This document shows, one piece after another, positions 36,061 to 45,526 of a stretch of DNA of 64,000 nt. The notes under the pieces are model-generated. The model saw nothing but the letters and a program-made list of their open reading frames with translations. It searched no databases and had not been told where the DNA came from. Numbering within the stretch: position 1 is the stretch's first letter; every line of letters starts with the position of its first letter. This DNA is from Aquimarina muelleri DSM 19832. Lineage in GTDB: Bacteria > Bacteroidota > Bacteroidia > Flavobacteriales > Flavobacteriaceae. A program made the translations under genes and the position numbers. Location: contig NZ_AUML01000010.1 of the NCBI RefSeq assembly GCF_000430665.1, forward strand, positions 62,001 to 126,000, given 5' to 3'.

Positions 36061-37062
36061 CTATTGTGGTTTGTGTGATAAAAATGGGTAATTTTCTTGA
36101 TCGTATACAACATCATACATTACGTTCTTATCCGGGAACGGTGATTCTTCAGCGAATTTTTGACATTCTGCCACTCTATCTTTTACTCTTTTATCTATTT
36201 CTGCTATTTCTTGATCGGTAGCATAATTTTCTTCTTTAATAGTATCTAAAACCTGAGTTATAGGGTCTATCTTCTGATATTCTGCAACTTCATCTTTAGT
36301 ACGATATTTTTGGGCATCACTCATAGAGTGTCCTCTATATCTATATGTTTTTAGTTCTAAGAAAGACGGGCCTCCTCCTGTTCTTGCTCTTGTAATTGCC
36401 TCATCCATAGCTTCTGCTACCTTTACTGGATTCATTGCATCTACTGGTCCACAAGGCATTTCATACCCTAACCCAAGTTTCCAAATATCTGTATGATTAG
36501 CAGTCCTTTCTACAGATGTACCCATAGCATATCCATTATTTTCTACACAAAACACTACAGGTAGATTCCAAAGCATTGCTAAATTAAAAGTTTCATGCAA
36601 AGATCCTTGTCTAGTAGCTCCATCTCCCATAAAAGTTAATGTTACAGAATCTCTTTTATTATATTTATCTGCAAATGCTAAACCAGCACCCAGAGGTATT
36701 TGCCCTCCTACGATGCCATGTCCTCCATAAAATCGGTGCTCTTTTGAAAAAATATGCATAGATCCTCCTAAACCTTGAGATGTACCAGTACCTTTGCCGT
36801 ATAACTCTGCCATTACTCGTTTTGGATCCACCCCCATACCAATTGGCTGTACGTGATTACGATATGCTGTAATCATACGATCTTTGGTAAGATCCATAGC
36901 ATGTAAGGCGCCTGCTAAAATCGCTTCCTGACCATTATATAAGTGCAAGAAACCTCTTACTTTTTGCTGTATATACACCTGAGCTAGCTTATCTTCAAAT
37001 TTTCTCCAGAAAAGCATTTCTTCGTACCAATTTAGGTAAATATCTTTGGTTATTTTTTTCAT
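36061..37062 (-). CDS. pdhA: Pyruvate dehydrogenase E1 component subunit alpha
   Basis: 333 residues. TPP/Mg motif GDGATRQGSLHETFNLAMLW...FCVENN, GGSMHIF, the phosphorylation-loop-like YRYRGHSMSDAQKYRT and GMGVDPKRVMAELYGK. Forms E1 with a beta subunit encoded outside the window. Coupled to pdhC with a 3-bp gap. A possible -7 box TATTTTTG lies at 37151-37158 on the minus strand, about 90 bp upstream. Confidence 0.95.
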   Translation of the reverse strand: MKKITKDIYLNWYEEMLFWRKFEDKLAQVYIQQKVRGFLHLYNGQEAILAGALHAMDLTKDRMITAYRNHVQPIGMGVDPKRVMAELYGKGTGTSQGLGGSMHIFSKEHRFYGGHGIVGGQIPLGAGLAFADKYNKRDSVTLTFMGDGATRQGSLHETFNLAMLWNLPVVFCVENNGYAMGTSVERTANHTDIWKLGLGYEMPCGPVDAMNPVKVAEAMDEAITRARTGGGPSFLELKTYRYRGHSMSDAQKYRTKDEVAEYQKIDPITQVLDTIKEENYATDQEIAEIDKRVKDRVAECQKFAEESPFPDKNVMYDVVYDQENYPFLSHKPQ

Positions 37063-37210
37063 CTATAATTATGCTGATATATGTATAAAAAACTAGTTTT
37101 AAAACTAGCAATTATTTAATTATCCCCTTATTTATTAAGAAAACAAAAAACAAAAATAACATATTCGAAATTAAGGAAAAAGGAGTTTGCCTATAAAATC
37201 AACGAAAACG

Positions 37211-37693
37211 TTATAAATATGAATTATCAAAAACAAGTGGTAATATATTTGACAATGATGATGACCTTACTACTTTACCTGTTTCTCCCATAAAATATAT
37301 GGTTATGGGCAAATTTTGTTTAACTTCATATTCTGCAATTGCTTGTCTACAGGCTCCACACGGAGGTGTTGGTGTTATTAATTTATGCTTTAAGGATTTA
37401 GCAGTTAATGCCATTGTAGTGATAGAAATATCCGGAAAATTAGCTCCGGCATAATAGATCGCAGTGCGTTCTGCACATAAACCAGATGGATAACACGCAT
37501 TTTCCTGATTATTTCCTAAAACAACTTCTCCGTTTTCTAACAAAAGTGCTGCGCCAACCAAAAACTCTGAATAAGGCGCATATGCTCTATCTCTAACCAT
37601 CATAGATTGCTCCATTAATTTTTGAACATCTGCTGGTAGTTCATCAAACGAGTCATATACTTGTAAAATAGATTTTATTTCAATTTCTTTCAT
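37211..37693 (-). CDS. cdd: Cytidine deaminase
   Basis: 160-residue homotetrameric-type deaminase. Zinc and catalytic motifs: SGLCAERTAIYYAG (Cys ligand plus catalytic Glu) and TPPCGACRQAIAEYE (two Cys ligands), with VGAALLLENGEVVLGNNQENACYPS forming the substrate pocket (in parts). Pyrimidine salvage. The porV-cdd-pdhA-pdhC order is the usual flavobacterial one; here repeat copy B separates porV and cdd. Confidence 0.95.
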   Translation of the reverse strand: MKEIEIKSILQVYDSFDELPADVQKLMEQSMMVRDRAYAPYSEFLVGAALLLENGEVVLGNNQENACYPSGLCAERTAIYYAGANFPDISITTMALTAKSLKHKLITPTPPCGACRQAIAEYEVKQNLPITIYFMGETGKVVRSSSLSNILPLVFDNSYL

Positions 37694-37727
37694 ACACTAC
37701 TATATATTTTAATATCCCAGATTAATC

Positions 37728-37824
37728 AATAACCTCGGAGCAAACTCATGAGGTATGCTTCCGAAAATATATTTTGTTTTCGAGGCAGACCTCGGAGAAT
37801 TAAACTCCACAATGTGGATTAAAT
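37728..37824 (+). repeat. 97-bp dispersed repeat, copy B
   Basis: Second copy of the element at 21511-21607, in the same orientation on this strand, ten substitutions and no gaps. In this copy more dyads are intact, for example CTCATGAG and CCAC-AAT-GTGG. It lies upstream of cdd and downstream of the porV terminator, so it is outside any gene. Confidence 0.85.
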
Positions 37825-37886
37825 AAAAAAGTATTCTAACAATTTTCAATATCCCTAAATTATTAGGTCTATAATGTACTATAAAC

Positions 37887-37925
37887 AAAAAAAGTATCAA
37901 ACCTGTAAAGCTTGATACTTTTTTT
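37887..37925. terminator. Intrinsic terminator of porV
   Basis: Perfect 14-bp stem (37887-37900, ending GTATCAA, with 37912-37925) flanked by seven-base A and T runs, 19 bp past the porV stop on the minus strand. Confidence 0.85.
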
Positions 37926-37944
37926 ATGTTTTGATTATTTTATT

Positions 37945-39120
37945 TTAGTCATAATATTCGTCTCCAAAATTAAATGAAAGACCAAAACGTAAAGTTCCTT
38001 CTAATGGACTCTTAACTGCTGAAGTAGAGAACAAATAGGATATATCCAGATTTACAATATTATATTTAAATCCTGTTCCTAGAGATAAAAATTTACGAGC
38101 TCCTTTTTCTTCACTTTCATTAAAATATCCTGCTCTAAAAGCAAACACATCCTGATATACATATTCTGCTCCTAATGCCCATGTCATTTCTTTTAGCTCT
38201 TCACTAAAACCATCTGGAGCATCCCCCCATGAAGAAAAAATAGATCCAAATGCACTTTTATTATTATACTCAGTATTAGCAATAGCCGTATCTGCAGCAT
38301 CAACTTCTCCGTCCCCATTTCGATCTATACTATTATCTAAAGGAGTAGGCACTAATAACTTACTGATTTCCAAAGATGGTGTAATTCGATTATCTTCATT
38401 AAATATAAAATCAAAAGACCCCCCTAATCTAAAGTTAGTAGGTATAAAATTTTCTTGTCCTGCATCATCATATTTTATTTTTGGTCCTATATTAGAAATA
38501 GTAGCCCCTGCTCTCCATCTACCATTAAAGGAGTCAAAAGCAATCTCATCACTCCTATAAAAACCTGCGATATCTACACCAAAACCATTACCAGCACTTG
38601 CATCATCTCCTAATCCTTGTAATTTCAAATCAGAACGAAGATATCGCCCTGTTACTGACATAGAAAATCGTTCACTTAACTTTAAAGCGTACGTAAGATC
38701 AAATGTTAATTCATTTGGTTGCTGAGATAGCCCTAAATCATTTGCGTCTTTTCTAAATTCAATTTCCCCTAAACTAAAATATCTAAAACTAGCTGCTACA
38801 GCGCTACGCTCATTAATACGATTATAATAATTTACATTCCCCAAAAATATATCGTTAACAAGGCTACTTAAATAAGGTGTATAATTAACCCCAACACCTT
38901 GTTTGTTTTTTATGAATGCGTATTTAGCTGGATTCCATTGTTGTGAAAATGCATCTGCAGAAGTGGCAACTCCTTGATCCCCAAGACCTGCTGCTCGTGC
39001 ATCTGCAGCAATTAATAAAAATGGAACTGCGGTTGTTATCGCCCTGTTTTGTTCCTGAGCCTGCGTTTTAAAAGTTAAAAGCGTAACACACGCTAAGCTA
39101 AGGGTTAATATTCTTTTCAT
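37945..39120 (-). CDS. porV: Type IX secretion system outer membrane protein PorV (LptO)
   Basis: 391 residues with a signal peptide (about 1-21, ending KTQA). The mature start TAVPFLLIAADARAAGLGDQGVATSADAFSQQWNPAKYAF (in parts) is highly conserved in PorV; the rest is a FadL-like outer-membrane beta barrel ending in an aromatic-rich strand, LRFGLSFNFGDEYYD. PorV shuttles T9SS cargo from the translocon to the PorU attachment complex, and is needed for secretion of proteins such as the M28 peptidase at 4391-6490. porU, normally next to it, is not present in this window. Confidence 0.94.
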   Translation of the reverse strand: MKRILTLSLACVTLLTFKTQAQEQNRAITTAVPFLLIAADARAAGLGDQGVATSADAFSQQWNPAKYAFIKNKQGVGVNYTPYLSSLVNDIFLGNVNYYNRINERSAVAASFRYFSLGEIEFRKDANDLGLSQQPNELTFDLTYALKLSERFSMSVTGRYLRSDLKLQGLGDDASAGNGFGVDIAGFYRSDEIAFDSFNGRWRAGATISNIGPKIKYDDAGQENFIPTNFRLGGSFDFIFNEDNRITPSLEISKLLVPTPLDNSIDRNGDGEVDAADTAIANTEYNNKSAFGSIFSSWGDAPDGFSEELKEMTWALGAEYVYQDVFAFRAGYFNESEEKGARKFLSLGTGFKYNIVNLDISYLFSTSAVKSPLEGTLRFGLSFNFGDEYYD

Positions 39121-39625
39121 ATCCTTTAAAAATTGAGTTTGACAAATATATAGTTATTTAGTTACTAAGAATAATGTGTTCTTATTTTTTTTAAGTTGAC
39201 TGTTTATAAACGTGTATTTTAGAGAAATCTTATGTTTAATCCTATTTTATATGATCAAAATTCAACAATCATTTCAATTTTTCATAATTTTTTGGGTAGA
39301 AAAAGACCTAATTAAGAAACTTATGATTAGTGGTTTTATATATTTAGGAGTAAAATATTTTGAGACAAAAAACCCTATGTAGTCAATTTATTGTTCATTA
39401 TCTTTTAAATATTAAGAAAAACAAATAAAATAGGTCTTTAACTGCTTATATTTTTAGTTTTTCCTAGGGGATAAGTAATAAACTTATTAATATTGCGTTA
39501 AACCAAAGTCGTTATAAATTCATAAAAAAAATATGAATTGATAATATTTTGAAAAAATTAGGGTAATTTTAACGTTTATTAATTATATTGCAAGCCCTTA
39601 TTTCTACTTTAACGAACTTAAGATT
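39121..39625. other. Divergent intergenic region between porV and gldJ
   Basis: 505 bp without an open frame of note and without any recognisable part of porU, which occupies this place in Flavobacterium johnsoniae. A weak inverted pair AAAGACCTA / TAGGTCTTT (about 39302 and 39433) was noticed but is too far apart to interpret. It must contain the promoters for both neighbouring genes. Confidence 0.7.
39143..39150 (-). promoter_or_regulatory. -7 box (TATATTTG, minus strand) for porV
   Basis: CAAATATA on the plus strand, 23 bp upstream of the porV start. Exact TAnnTTTG consensus; no clear -33 TTTG. Confidence 0.55.
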
Positions 39626-41302
39626 ATGAAAAACGCGTTTATTTTTAAGTCGCTAATGGTACTCGCCGTTAGTGTATTATTTTTTAGTTGTTCTAAGAAC
39701 AATTACGGGAGTAATTCTAGAGCCACGGGTTGGGAATACAACTCTAAAGACGGTGGCTTTCAAGTAGCTACAAACTACAAAGAACAAGAAACAGGTCCTG
39801 GATTAGTTTTCATTGAAGGTGGTACTTTTACTATGGGACGTGTGCAGGATGATGTGATGCACGATTGGAATAATACTCCTACCCAACAGCATGTTCAGTC
39901 TTTCTATATGGATGAAACTGAAGTTACCAATGTGATGTATCTAGAATATTTGGATTGGTTAAAAGGTGTTTACCCTCCTACTGAGCCAAAATATAGAAAC
40001 ATTTATTATGGGGCTCTACCTGATACTTTGGTTTGGAGAAACAGACTTGGGTTTAATGAAATGATGACAAATAATTATTTACGTCATCCAGCCTATGCTA
40101 ACTACCCTGTTGTAGGTGTAAATTGGATTCAGGCAATAGAGTTTAGTAATTGGAGAACAAATCGTGTTAATGAAAGAATTCTTGAAGAAGAAGATGTAAT
40201 TAAGAAAAATGCTCCTTTTGAGGATGTTTCTGCAGAAAGTACTTTTGATACAGAAACATATTTGAATGCTCCTTCACAAACTTATGGAGGTAATGATGAA
40301 GCTACCAGAGGAGGTAGAGCTTCTGAACAGTATGAAAAAAGAAATGATTCTACTGGTTTATATATACAACGTAAAGATGGATTGCTTTTACCTAAATACA
40401 GACTCCCAACTGAAGCTGAATGGGAATATGCTGCTTTGGCATTAGTAGAACTTAGAAGTTACAACATATACCGAGGTAGAAAGAAATATCCTTGGAGTGG
40501 TAAATATACTAGATCTGGAGAAAGAAGAACAAGAGGGGATCAATTAGCTAACTTTAAACAAGGAGATGGTGATTATGGAGGAATAGCTGGATGGAGTGAT
40601 GATGGAGCAGATATTACCGCTCCAGTAAAATCTTATGAGCCTAATGATTATGGTTTATATGATATGGCAGGAAATGTTGCTGAATGGGTAGCTGATGTAT
40701 ACAGACCAATTGTTGATGATGAATATAATGACTTCAATTACTACAGAGGTAATGTATATACTAAAAATGCTATCAATCCTGATGGAACTGTAAAAATAGT
40801 TATGACAGATTCTGTTGTTTATGATACGCTTAGTAATGGTAAAATTATAGCAAGAGTATTGCCTGGTGGAATTTTACAAGTTCCTATCGATGAAAACGAA
40901 ACATACATGAGAACAAACTTCACCGATAGTGATAATAGAAACTATAGAGATGGAGATAAGAGTTCTTCTAGGTATTATGAAGGATATCAAGATCAAAATA
41001 CTCCAAACAGAAGAATGTATAATGCTCCTATTCATTATGTAGGTCCAGATGCTGAAGACAGTACCAAAATGGATAGACGATATGATGAGTCTACAAAAAG
41101 AACTACTATCGTTGATAATAAAGTACGTGTCTATAAAGGTGGTTCTTGGAAAGACAGAGCATACTGGTTAGACCCGGCACAAAGAAGATTTATGCCTCAA
41201 GATATGGCTACAGACTATATTGGTTTTAGAAACGCAATGTCTCGTGTTGGTACCAAAGCTAAAAAGCAAAAAACACCAAGACATCAAAAACCTGGAAAAT
41301 AG
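39626..41302 (+). CDS. gldJ: Gliding motility / T9SS lipoprotein GldJ
   Basis: 558 residues. Lipoprotein signal ending VLFFSCSKN, then a formylglycine-generating-enzyme-like (sulfatase-modifying factor) domain: LVFIEGGTFTMGRVQDD, FYMDETEVTN, YPVVGVNWIQAIEFSNWR, YRLPTEAEWEYAA, YDMAGNVAEWV and KGGSWKDRAYW. This sequence and the C-terminal RVGTKAKKQK tail fit GldJ, an outer-membrane lipoprotein needed for gliding, T9SS function and GldK stability in studied flavobacteria. It probably has no enzyme activity. murF follows 84 bp downstream after a terminator. Confidence 0.94.
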   Translation: MKNAFIFKSLMVLAVSVLFFSCSKNNYGSNSRATGWEYNSKDGGFQVATNYKEQETGPGLVFIEGGTFTMGRVQDDVMHDWNNTPTQQHVQSFYMDETEVTNVMYLEYLDWLKGVYPPTEPKYRNIYYGALPDTLVWRNRLGFNEMMTNNYLRHPAYANYPVVGVNWIQAIEFSNWRTNRVNERILEEEDVIKKNAPFEDVSAESTFDTETYLNAPSQTYGGNDEATRGGRASEQYEKRNDSTGLYIQRKDGLLLPKYRLPTEAEWEYAALALVELRSYNIYRGRKKYPWSGKYTRSGERRTRGDQLANFKQGDGDYGGIAGWSDDGADITAPVKSYEPNDYGLYDMAGNVAEWVADVYRPIVDDEYNDFNYYRGNVYTKNAINPDGTVKIVMTDSVVYDTLSNGKIIARVLPGGILQVPIDENETYMRTNFTDSDNRNYRDGDKSSSRYYEGYQDQNTPNRRMYNAPIHYVGPDAEDSTKMDRRYDESTKRTTIVDNKVRVYKGGSWKDRAYWLDPAQRRFMPQDMATDYIGFRNAMSRVGTKAKKQKTPRHQKPGK

Positions 41303-41339
41303 CACATTAGATTTATTATAAAGTTCGTTATAAAATACT

Positions 41340-41371
41340 AAAGCCCTGTACAAATTTTGTCAGGGCTTTTT
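41340..41371 (+). terminator. Intrinsic terminator of gldJ
   Basis: Stem AAAGCCCTG (41340-41348) with CAGGGCTTT (41361-41369); the loop can itself pair (ACAAA/TTTGT). T-run to 41371. It lies only 15 bp before the murF start. Confidence 0.85.
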
Positions 41372-41386
41372 AATACCAGTTAGTTA

Positions 41387-42664
41387 ATGACTATACCTCA
41401 ACTACATCAATTATTTTTAGCAAGTAACGGTGTGTGTACCGATACTCGAAAAATCAAACAAAACTCCATTTTCTTTGCTTTAAAAGGAGATAATTTTAAT
41501 GGGAACATCTATGCAAAAAAAGCATTAGAGCTTGGTGTGACATTTGCTATAATAGATGAAATTGAATATAATATTTCGCAGAAATGTATTCTTGTAGATG
41601 ACGTTTTAAAGACATTACAAGATTTGGCTTCTTATCATCGAGAATATCTTGATATTCCTGTAATTGCTTTAACAGGCAGTAATGGAAAAACTACTACTAA
41701 AGAATTAATAAACGCTGTACTCTCTTCTCAATTTAAAACAACTGCTACTTTAGGGAATCTAAATAACCATATAGGAGTTCCTCTTACTCTTTTATCCATG
41801 ACAAAAGATACCGAAATAGGAATTGTAGAAATGGGTGCAAATCATATTGGAGAGATCCGTTTTTTATCTACTATTGCCAAACCAGATTATGGTTATATCA
41901 CTAATATTGGCAAAGCTCATCTGGAGGGTTTTGGCTCTATTGAAGGAGTTTTAAAAGGTAAAACAGAGCTATATGACTATCTAAAAAAGCAAAATAAATT
42001 AGTTTTCTTAAATATTGATGACCACAAACTTCTTGATGCTTCACAGGGAGTAAATACGTATACTTTTTCTAAATCTGATAATAGTGATGCTATTATAAAG
42101 GTAATAGATGTTAATCCAAATGTGATTGTTTCTTATCAAGATACTACAATAAAAACTAATCTAATTGGCGAGTATAACTTTACTAATATAGCTGCAGCAA
42201 TTACAATAGGAAGTTTTTTTAATATTACAGCCGATCAAATTAAAGTAGCTATCGAATCCTATATCCCTAACAATAATCGCTCTCAAATAATTAAAAAGCA
42301 AAAACATACCATCATTCTGGATGCTTATAATGCAAATCCTACTAGTATGACTGCAGCAATAAGTAATTTTGTACAGTTAAAATATAAATCTAAAATTATG
42401 TTTCTAGGGGATATGTTTGAATTAGGTAAAGAATCATCTTTAGAACATCAAAAAATAGTCGATGAAATAAGTAAAACAAAAGTTAGTGAAATTTATCTTA
42501 TAGGAAATATTTTTTTTGAAACCAAATGTAATGATCCTCGTGTTCAAAGATTTAGAACTTTTGAAGAACTTGAAACTAATTGGAATATAAAAAATAACGA
42601 AGATGCAATACTCATTAAGGGTTCTCGAGGAATGAAATTAGAACGAATTTTAGATCTGCTTTAA
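41387..42664 (+). CDS. murF: UDP-N-acetylmuramoyl-tripeptide--D-alanyl-D-alanine ligase
   Basis: 425 residues of the Mur ligase family: N-terminal UDP-binding part with GVCTDTRKIKQNSIFFALKGDNFNGN (in parts), ATP motif ALTGSNGKTTTKELI (about residues 93-107), EMGANHIGEI, and the C-terminal ILDAYNANPTSM plus LGDMFELG. Adds D-Ala-D-Ala to the muramyl tripeptide in the cytoplasm. The gldJ-murF neighbourhood is common in flavobacteria. It converges on the PPTase gene over a REP-like inverted pair. Confidence 0.94.
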   Translation: MTIPQLHQLFLASNGVCTDTRKIKQNSIFFALKGDNFNGNIYAKKALELGVTFAIIDEIEYNISQKCILVDDVLKTLQDLASYHREYLDIPVIALTGSNGKTTTKELINAVLSSQFKTTATLGNLNNHIGVPLTLLSMTKDTEIGIVEMGANHIGEIRFLSTIAKPDYGYITNIGKAHLEGFGSIEGVLKGKTELYDYLKKQNKLVFLNIDDHKLLDASQGVNTYTFSKSDNSDAIIKVIDVNPNVIVSYQDTTIKTNLIGEYNFTNIAAAITIGSFFNITADQIKVAIESYIPNNNRSQIIKKQKHTIILDAYNANPTSMTAAISNFVQLKYKSKIMFLGDMFELGKESSLEHQKIVDEISKTKVSEIYLIGNIFFETKCNDPRVQRFRTFEELETNWNIKNNEDAILIKGSRGMKLERILDLL

Positions 42665-42770
42665 CAATTATTCTCAAACATAAATAAATCTACCAATGTT
42701 GTTAAGTTACCCTGTATCTTTTTGAGGATTAAATATCTGTAAAAGCAAAATCCCCCCTTTACTGCCATCA

Positions 42771-42849
42771 TGGATTCTGGCCTACGCCGGAATGACAAGC
42801 AGAAAGCATTGTGTTTTGGTTATTTCATCATTCCAGTGTAGGCTGAAAT
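42771..42849. repeat. REP-like inverted pair between convergent genes
   Basis: Block 1 (42771-42796) reads on the minus strand as GTCATTCCGGCGTAGGCC followed by AGAATCCA; block 2 (42829-42849) reads on the plus strand as CATTCCAGTGTAGGCTGAAAT. The two are degenerate copies of one GC-rich unit in opposite orientation, about 30 bp apart, like the CATTCC(G/C)GC...GGAATCC repeats known from many bacteria. They can form a long imperfect hairpin after both murF and the PPTase gene. Confidence 0.7.
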
Positions 42850-42886
42850 TTACCATTAACAAAATTTAAATCAATAGTTTAAATTC

Positions 42887-43543
42887 TTAACTTAATGACA
42901 TAAATAAATCTACTTTTTTAATATCTATCAAAGAGGTATCAATTTTATCATTTGATGCTAAATGACATTTATAATTAGTATCTAAATTTATTTCCGTTAA
43001 AAAAAAACTATCTTCTTTAATTTTAGTTCGATTTTCTATAACCTCAAAAGAGTTTAATGGAATGGATAGCCCCATGCCATGGGCTTTTATTACCGCTTCT
43101 TTCTGTGTCCAATAATTAAAAAAAGCATCTTTAACATTATGTGAAGAAACAATATTCTGCCACTCTAACGGTGTCATTTGAACTTTAAAGTCTTCCACAT
43201 TGATGTCCTGCAAAACCTCTACATCTACACCTACTTCGTTATTTTGTGTTATTACACATACAACTAAGTTTCCAGAATGTGATATATTGAATTTAATATT
43301 CTCATTTTCAAAGTATGGTTTTTTGTAAGAGTTGTAACGTACATCTTCTACGCAAAGATGTTTGTTTAGTTTTTTTAAACTACTCCATAAAAGCACCCGC
43401 CCTAATAAAGATAATTGAGCATCTTGCCATCGCCTATACTTTAAAATTTTCTTTTGAAAATCATGAGAAAACCTTGGAGCTACCTCTTTTAAAAGATATG
43501 AATGATGCTCTTCACTTATATAAGAATAAAGTATTTGAGTCAT
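42887..43543 (-). CDS. 4'-phosphopantetheinyl transferase (Sfp-like)
   Basis: 218 residues. Motifs: FNISHSGNLVVCVI, GVDVEVLQDI (Mg-binding Asp/Glu) and FNYWTQKEAVIKAHGMGLS (WxxKEAxxK type). Transfers the phosphopantetheine arm of CoA to carrier-protein serines. As the last gene of the NRPS cluster, with a 102-bp gap to the ATP-grasp gene upstream, it is the expected activator of the two carrier domains (Ser994 and Ser1016 of the synthetases). It may also serve the fatty-acid ACP. Confidence 0.93.
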   Translation of the reverse strand: MTQILYSYISEEHHSYLLKEVAPRFSHDFQKKILKYRRWQDAQLSLLGRVLLWSSLKKLNKHLCVEDVRYNSYKKPYFENENIKFNISHSGNLVVCVITQNNEVGVDVEVLQDINVEDFKVQMTPLEWQNIVSSHNVKDAFFNYWTQKEAVIKAHGMGLSIPLNSFEVIENRTKIKEDSFFLTEINLDTNYKCHLASNDKIDTSLIDIKKVDLFMSLS

Positions 43544-43645
43544 TTTTGTAAGTTACTAGTTAGCTAATAAATTATAGTGTTTATCATTTTAAATTTATTG
43601 CAATAAAAATATTATTTTTCAGTAAATTTAAACTATAAAACGATA

Positions 43646-45046
43646 TTAATTGAACGAAGAAATGTTTTCATAAACAATTGCTTCTACGGCTCCTGTAGCA
43701 GAATTAATGACCCCTACGTCTGTTTTTACGGCAGACATTCGAACCCAAACACCACCATATCTTTCTCCAAAGCCAAAAGATCCCCAAATTAATTTGTGCG
43801 GCACCCATTCATTAGATCCGTTTGGTGCTAAAAAGCTTATCGAATCACTAAACTCTTGTGCTATAAAGTTATTCTTTTCTAATGCTAATTCTAAGATCGT
43901 TTTCCATTTTTCTGCAGTAGAAAACTTCCCTATAAAAACATCTTCTCCCTGAGCTCCATTTGCAGCCTTAATTACAAAACTATCTTTTTTTTGTGTTAGT
44001 AAATCAATGAGTTTATATTTTTGTTCTTCATATACTACCATACTATCTTTTATTAAAGAAGTCCAAGGAATACTTTCTAATATCAACATATTATCTTCGG
44101 GGGTAAATTTTCCTTGTTCTGCTAAATTTCTTAATAAAGCTAGATTTTTTTTATTTCTCAAAAACGATGTTCCTAAATGATCAGGAAAATATATATTATC
44201 CATTATAAAAGCTCTAAAAACATCCCTTGGGACTTCCTGAGTATTATCTAAACTAAAAAATAAGACACTATGTATTTCTTTACTATTTAGCGTTAGTTTT
44301 TTATCCACTAACTTAAGAGAAGAAATATCTCCAGAATATGCTCCTCCTTTAATTCCTCGTTTTTGTAATTCTACTTTTAATAAATCATTAAAAAATGCGA
44401 CGCCATCCTTCTTTACATCGGCATTCATGTCATTTTTTAAACTAACAAAAACATTAATTTCATTATTAACAGAAGGCACATATTGTACTATCTTATCTAC
44501 TAGAAATTCAATATAAATTAATTGGGTGTTTTTGGAATCATAATTATGCCTAGTTTCTGAACTGGATAATTGAGGATGTGACTTTCTAATTATAGATTCA
44601 AAACTTTGAACTTGCCATCCACCTATGGATGATCCCATATTAATTTCTAAAACCTTAAATCCTTTTTTTGTGTAGGTTAGATCTAAACGACATCCTATGT
44701 CAACATTTTTTTCATGTCCCATCATAGCAACTGCAGCTATCATTTCGTTACCTCCAAAATAAAAATCTGCAATTTTTTTAATATCATTATTAAAACATAA
44801 CAAAGGAATCTGATAGAGTAATTCTGGTAACTTTACACTCAATTTATTTAATCTAATCGCTTTTTCTTGATTAATTATAACTGGCCATGAACTTACTGGA
44901 TATTCATAATTTTTAAATACTCGAGGTACATTATTTTCTAACGTACTAATCCAGGTTGGTAAATTCTCTGAATGTTCTGTTGTAAATTTATCGTACATAT
45001 CTGATAGTATTGTATTTTTAGTACAAACTGTTAACGTTTTTTTCAT
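43646..45046 (-). CDS. Candidate circularly permuted ATP-grasp ligase, paralogue 1
   Basis: 466 residues. The metal-binding E-x-N motif of ATP-grasp enzymes (LEINMGSSIGGWQ, about 133-145; preceded by CRLDLTYT) comes before the ATP lysine and glycine loop (FVIKAANGAQGEDVFIGK, 357-374), the reverse of the normal order and the order found in glutathionylspermidine-synthase-like permuted enzymes. Conserved ends: YPVSSWPVI and HKLIWGSFGFGERYGGVWVRM. Such enzymes join a carboxylate to an amine through acyl phosphate. Neighbouring gene 45527-46915 is a clear paralogue. The cluster position suggests amide or peptide-bond formation on the NRPS product or its precursor. The substrate is unknown and the fold call is by motif reading. 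Confidence 0.7.
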   Translation of the reverse strand: MKKTLTVCTKNTILSDMYDKFTTEHSENLPTWISTLENNVPRVFKNYEYPVSSWPVIINQEKAIRLNKLSVKLPELLYQIPLLCFNNDIKKIADFYFGGNEMIAAVAMMGHEKNVDIGCRLDLTYTKKGFKVLEINMGSSIGGWQVQSFESIIRKSHPQLSSSETRHNYDSKNTQLIYIEFLVDKIVQYVPSVNNEINVFVSLKNDMNADVKKDGVAFFNDLLKVELQKRGIKGGAYSGDISSLKLVDKKLTLNSKEIHSVLFFSLDNTQEVPRDVFRAFIMDNIYFPDHLGTSFLRNKKNLALLRNLAEQGKFTPEDNMLILESIPWTSLIKDSMVVYEEQKYKLIDLLTQKKDSFVIKAANGAQGEDVFIGKFSTAEKWKTILELALEKNNFIAQEFSDSISFLAPNGSNEWVPHKLIWGSFGFGERYGGVWVRMSAVKTDVGVINSATGAVEAIVYENISSFN

Positions 45047-45526
45047 TTAATTAAAATAAAAGGTTGTTTTTTAAAAGAATTGAAAGACTATAGTTTAATT
45101 GTATATTACAAACAATAGATTTACGGATATTAGTAGTAAAAACAATAACTCTGATATTTATTTTAGTGGATTTATTCTTATTCAAAATTTCTTTATAATT
45201 ATTTCTGAAAAAGAATTTGTAAGGTGTTGATCGATTAAATATATAAAAGAGCTGGTCTCTATAAAACCAATCCCCCTATCTGTGCTATGCTTAATTTTTA
45301 TTCTTCACTGAAGCGAAAAAAAATCTTAATTTTCTTTTCCAGTAAACTCAAACTACAAATGGTATAACTATTTTAATAGCACTTTTAAAAGCTTCAACTC
45401 TCTAATAGTGTAAGCTTATCAGAATATTTTTCTATTCTATATATTTGTTAAGTATTTTATTATCGATTTAAATACTTATTAAGTAGTGATTATAATATTT
45501 TTGATCGTTAATGTAGAATATCTTGG
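45047..45526. other. 480-bp gap between the two ATP-grasp paralogues
   Basis: No ATG-started frame on the minus strand that could be a precursor peptide. A 9-bp inverted pair TAAGTATTT (45449-45457) / AAATACTTA (45470-45478) downstream of paralogue 2 could be a weak terminator. A stretch at about 45340-45362 (CCAGTAAACTCAAACTACAAA, slightly shortened) resembles the sequence just after paralogue 1 at 43619-43640, which may be left over from the duplication. Confidence 0.5.
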
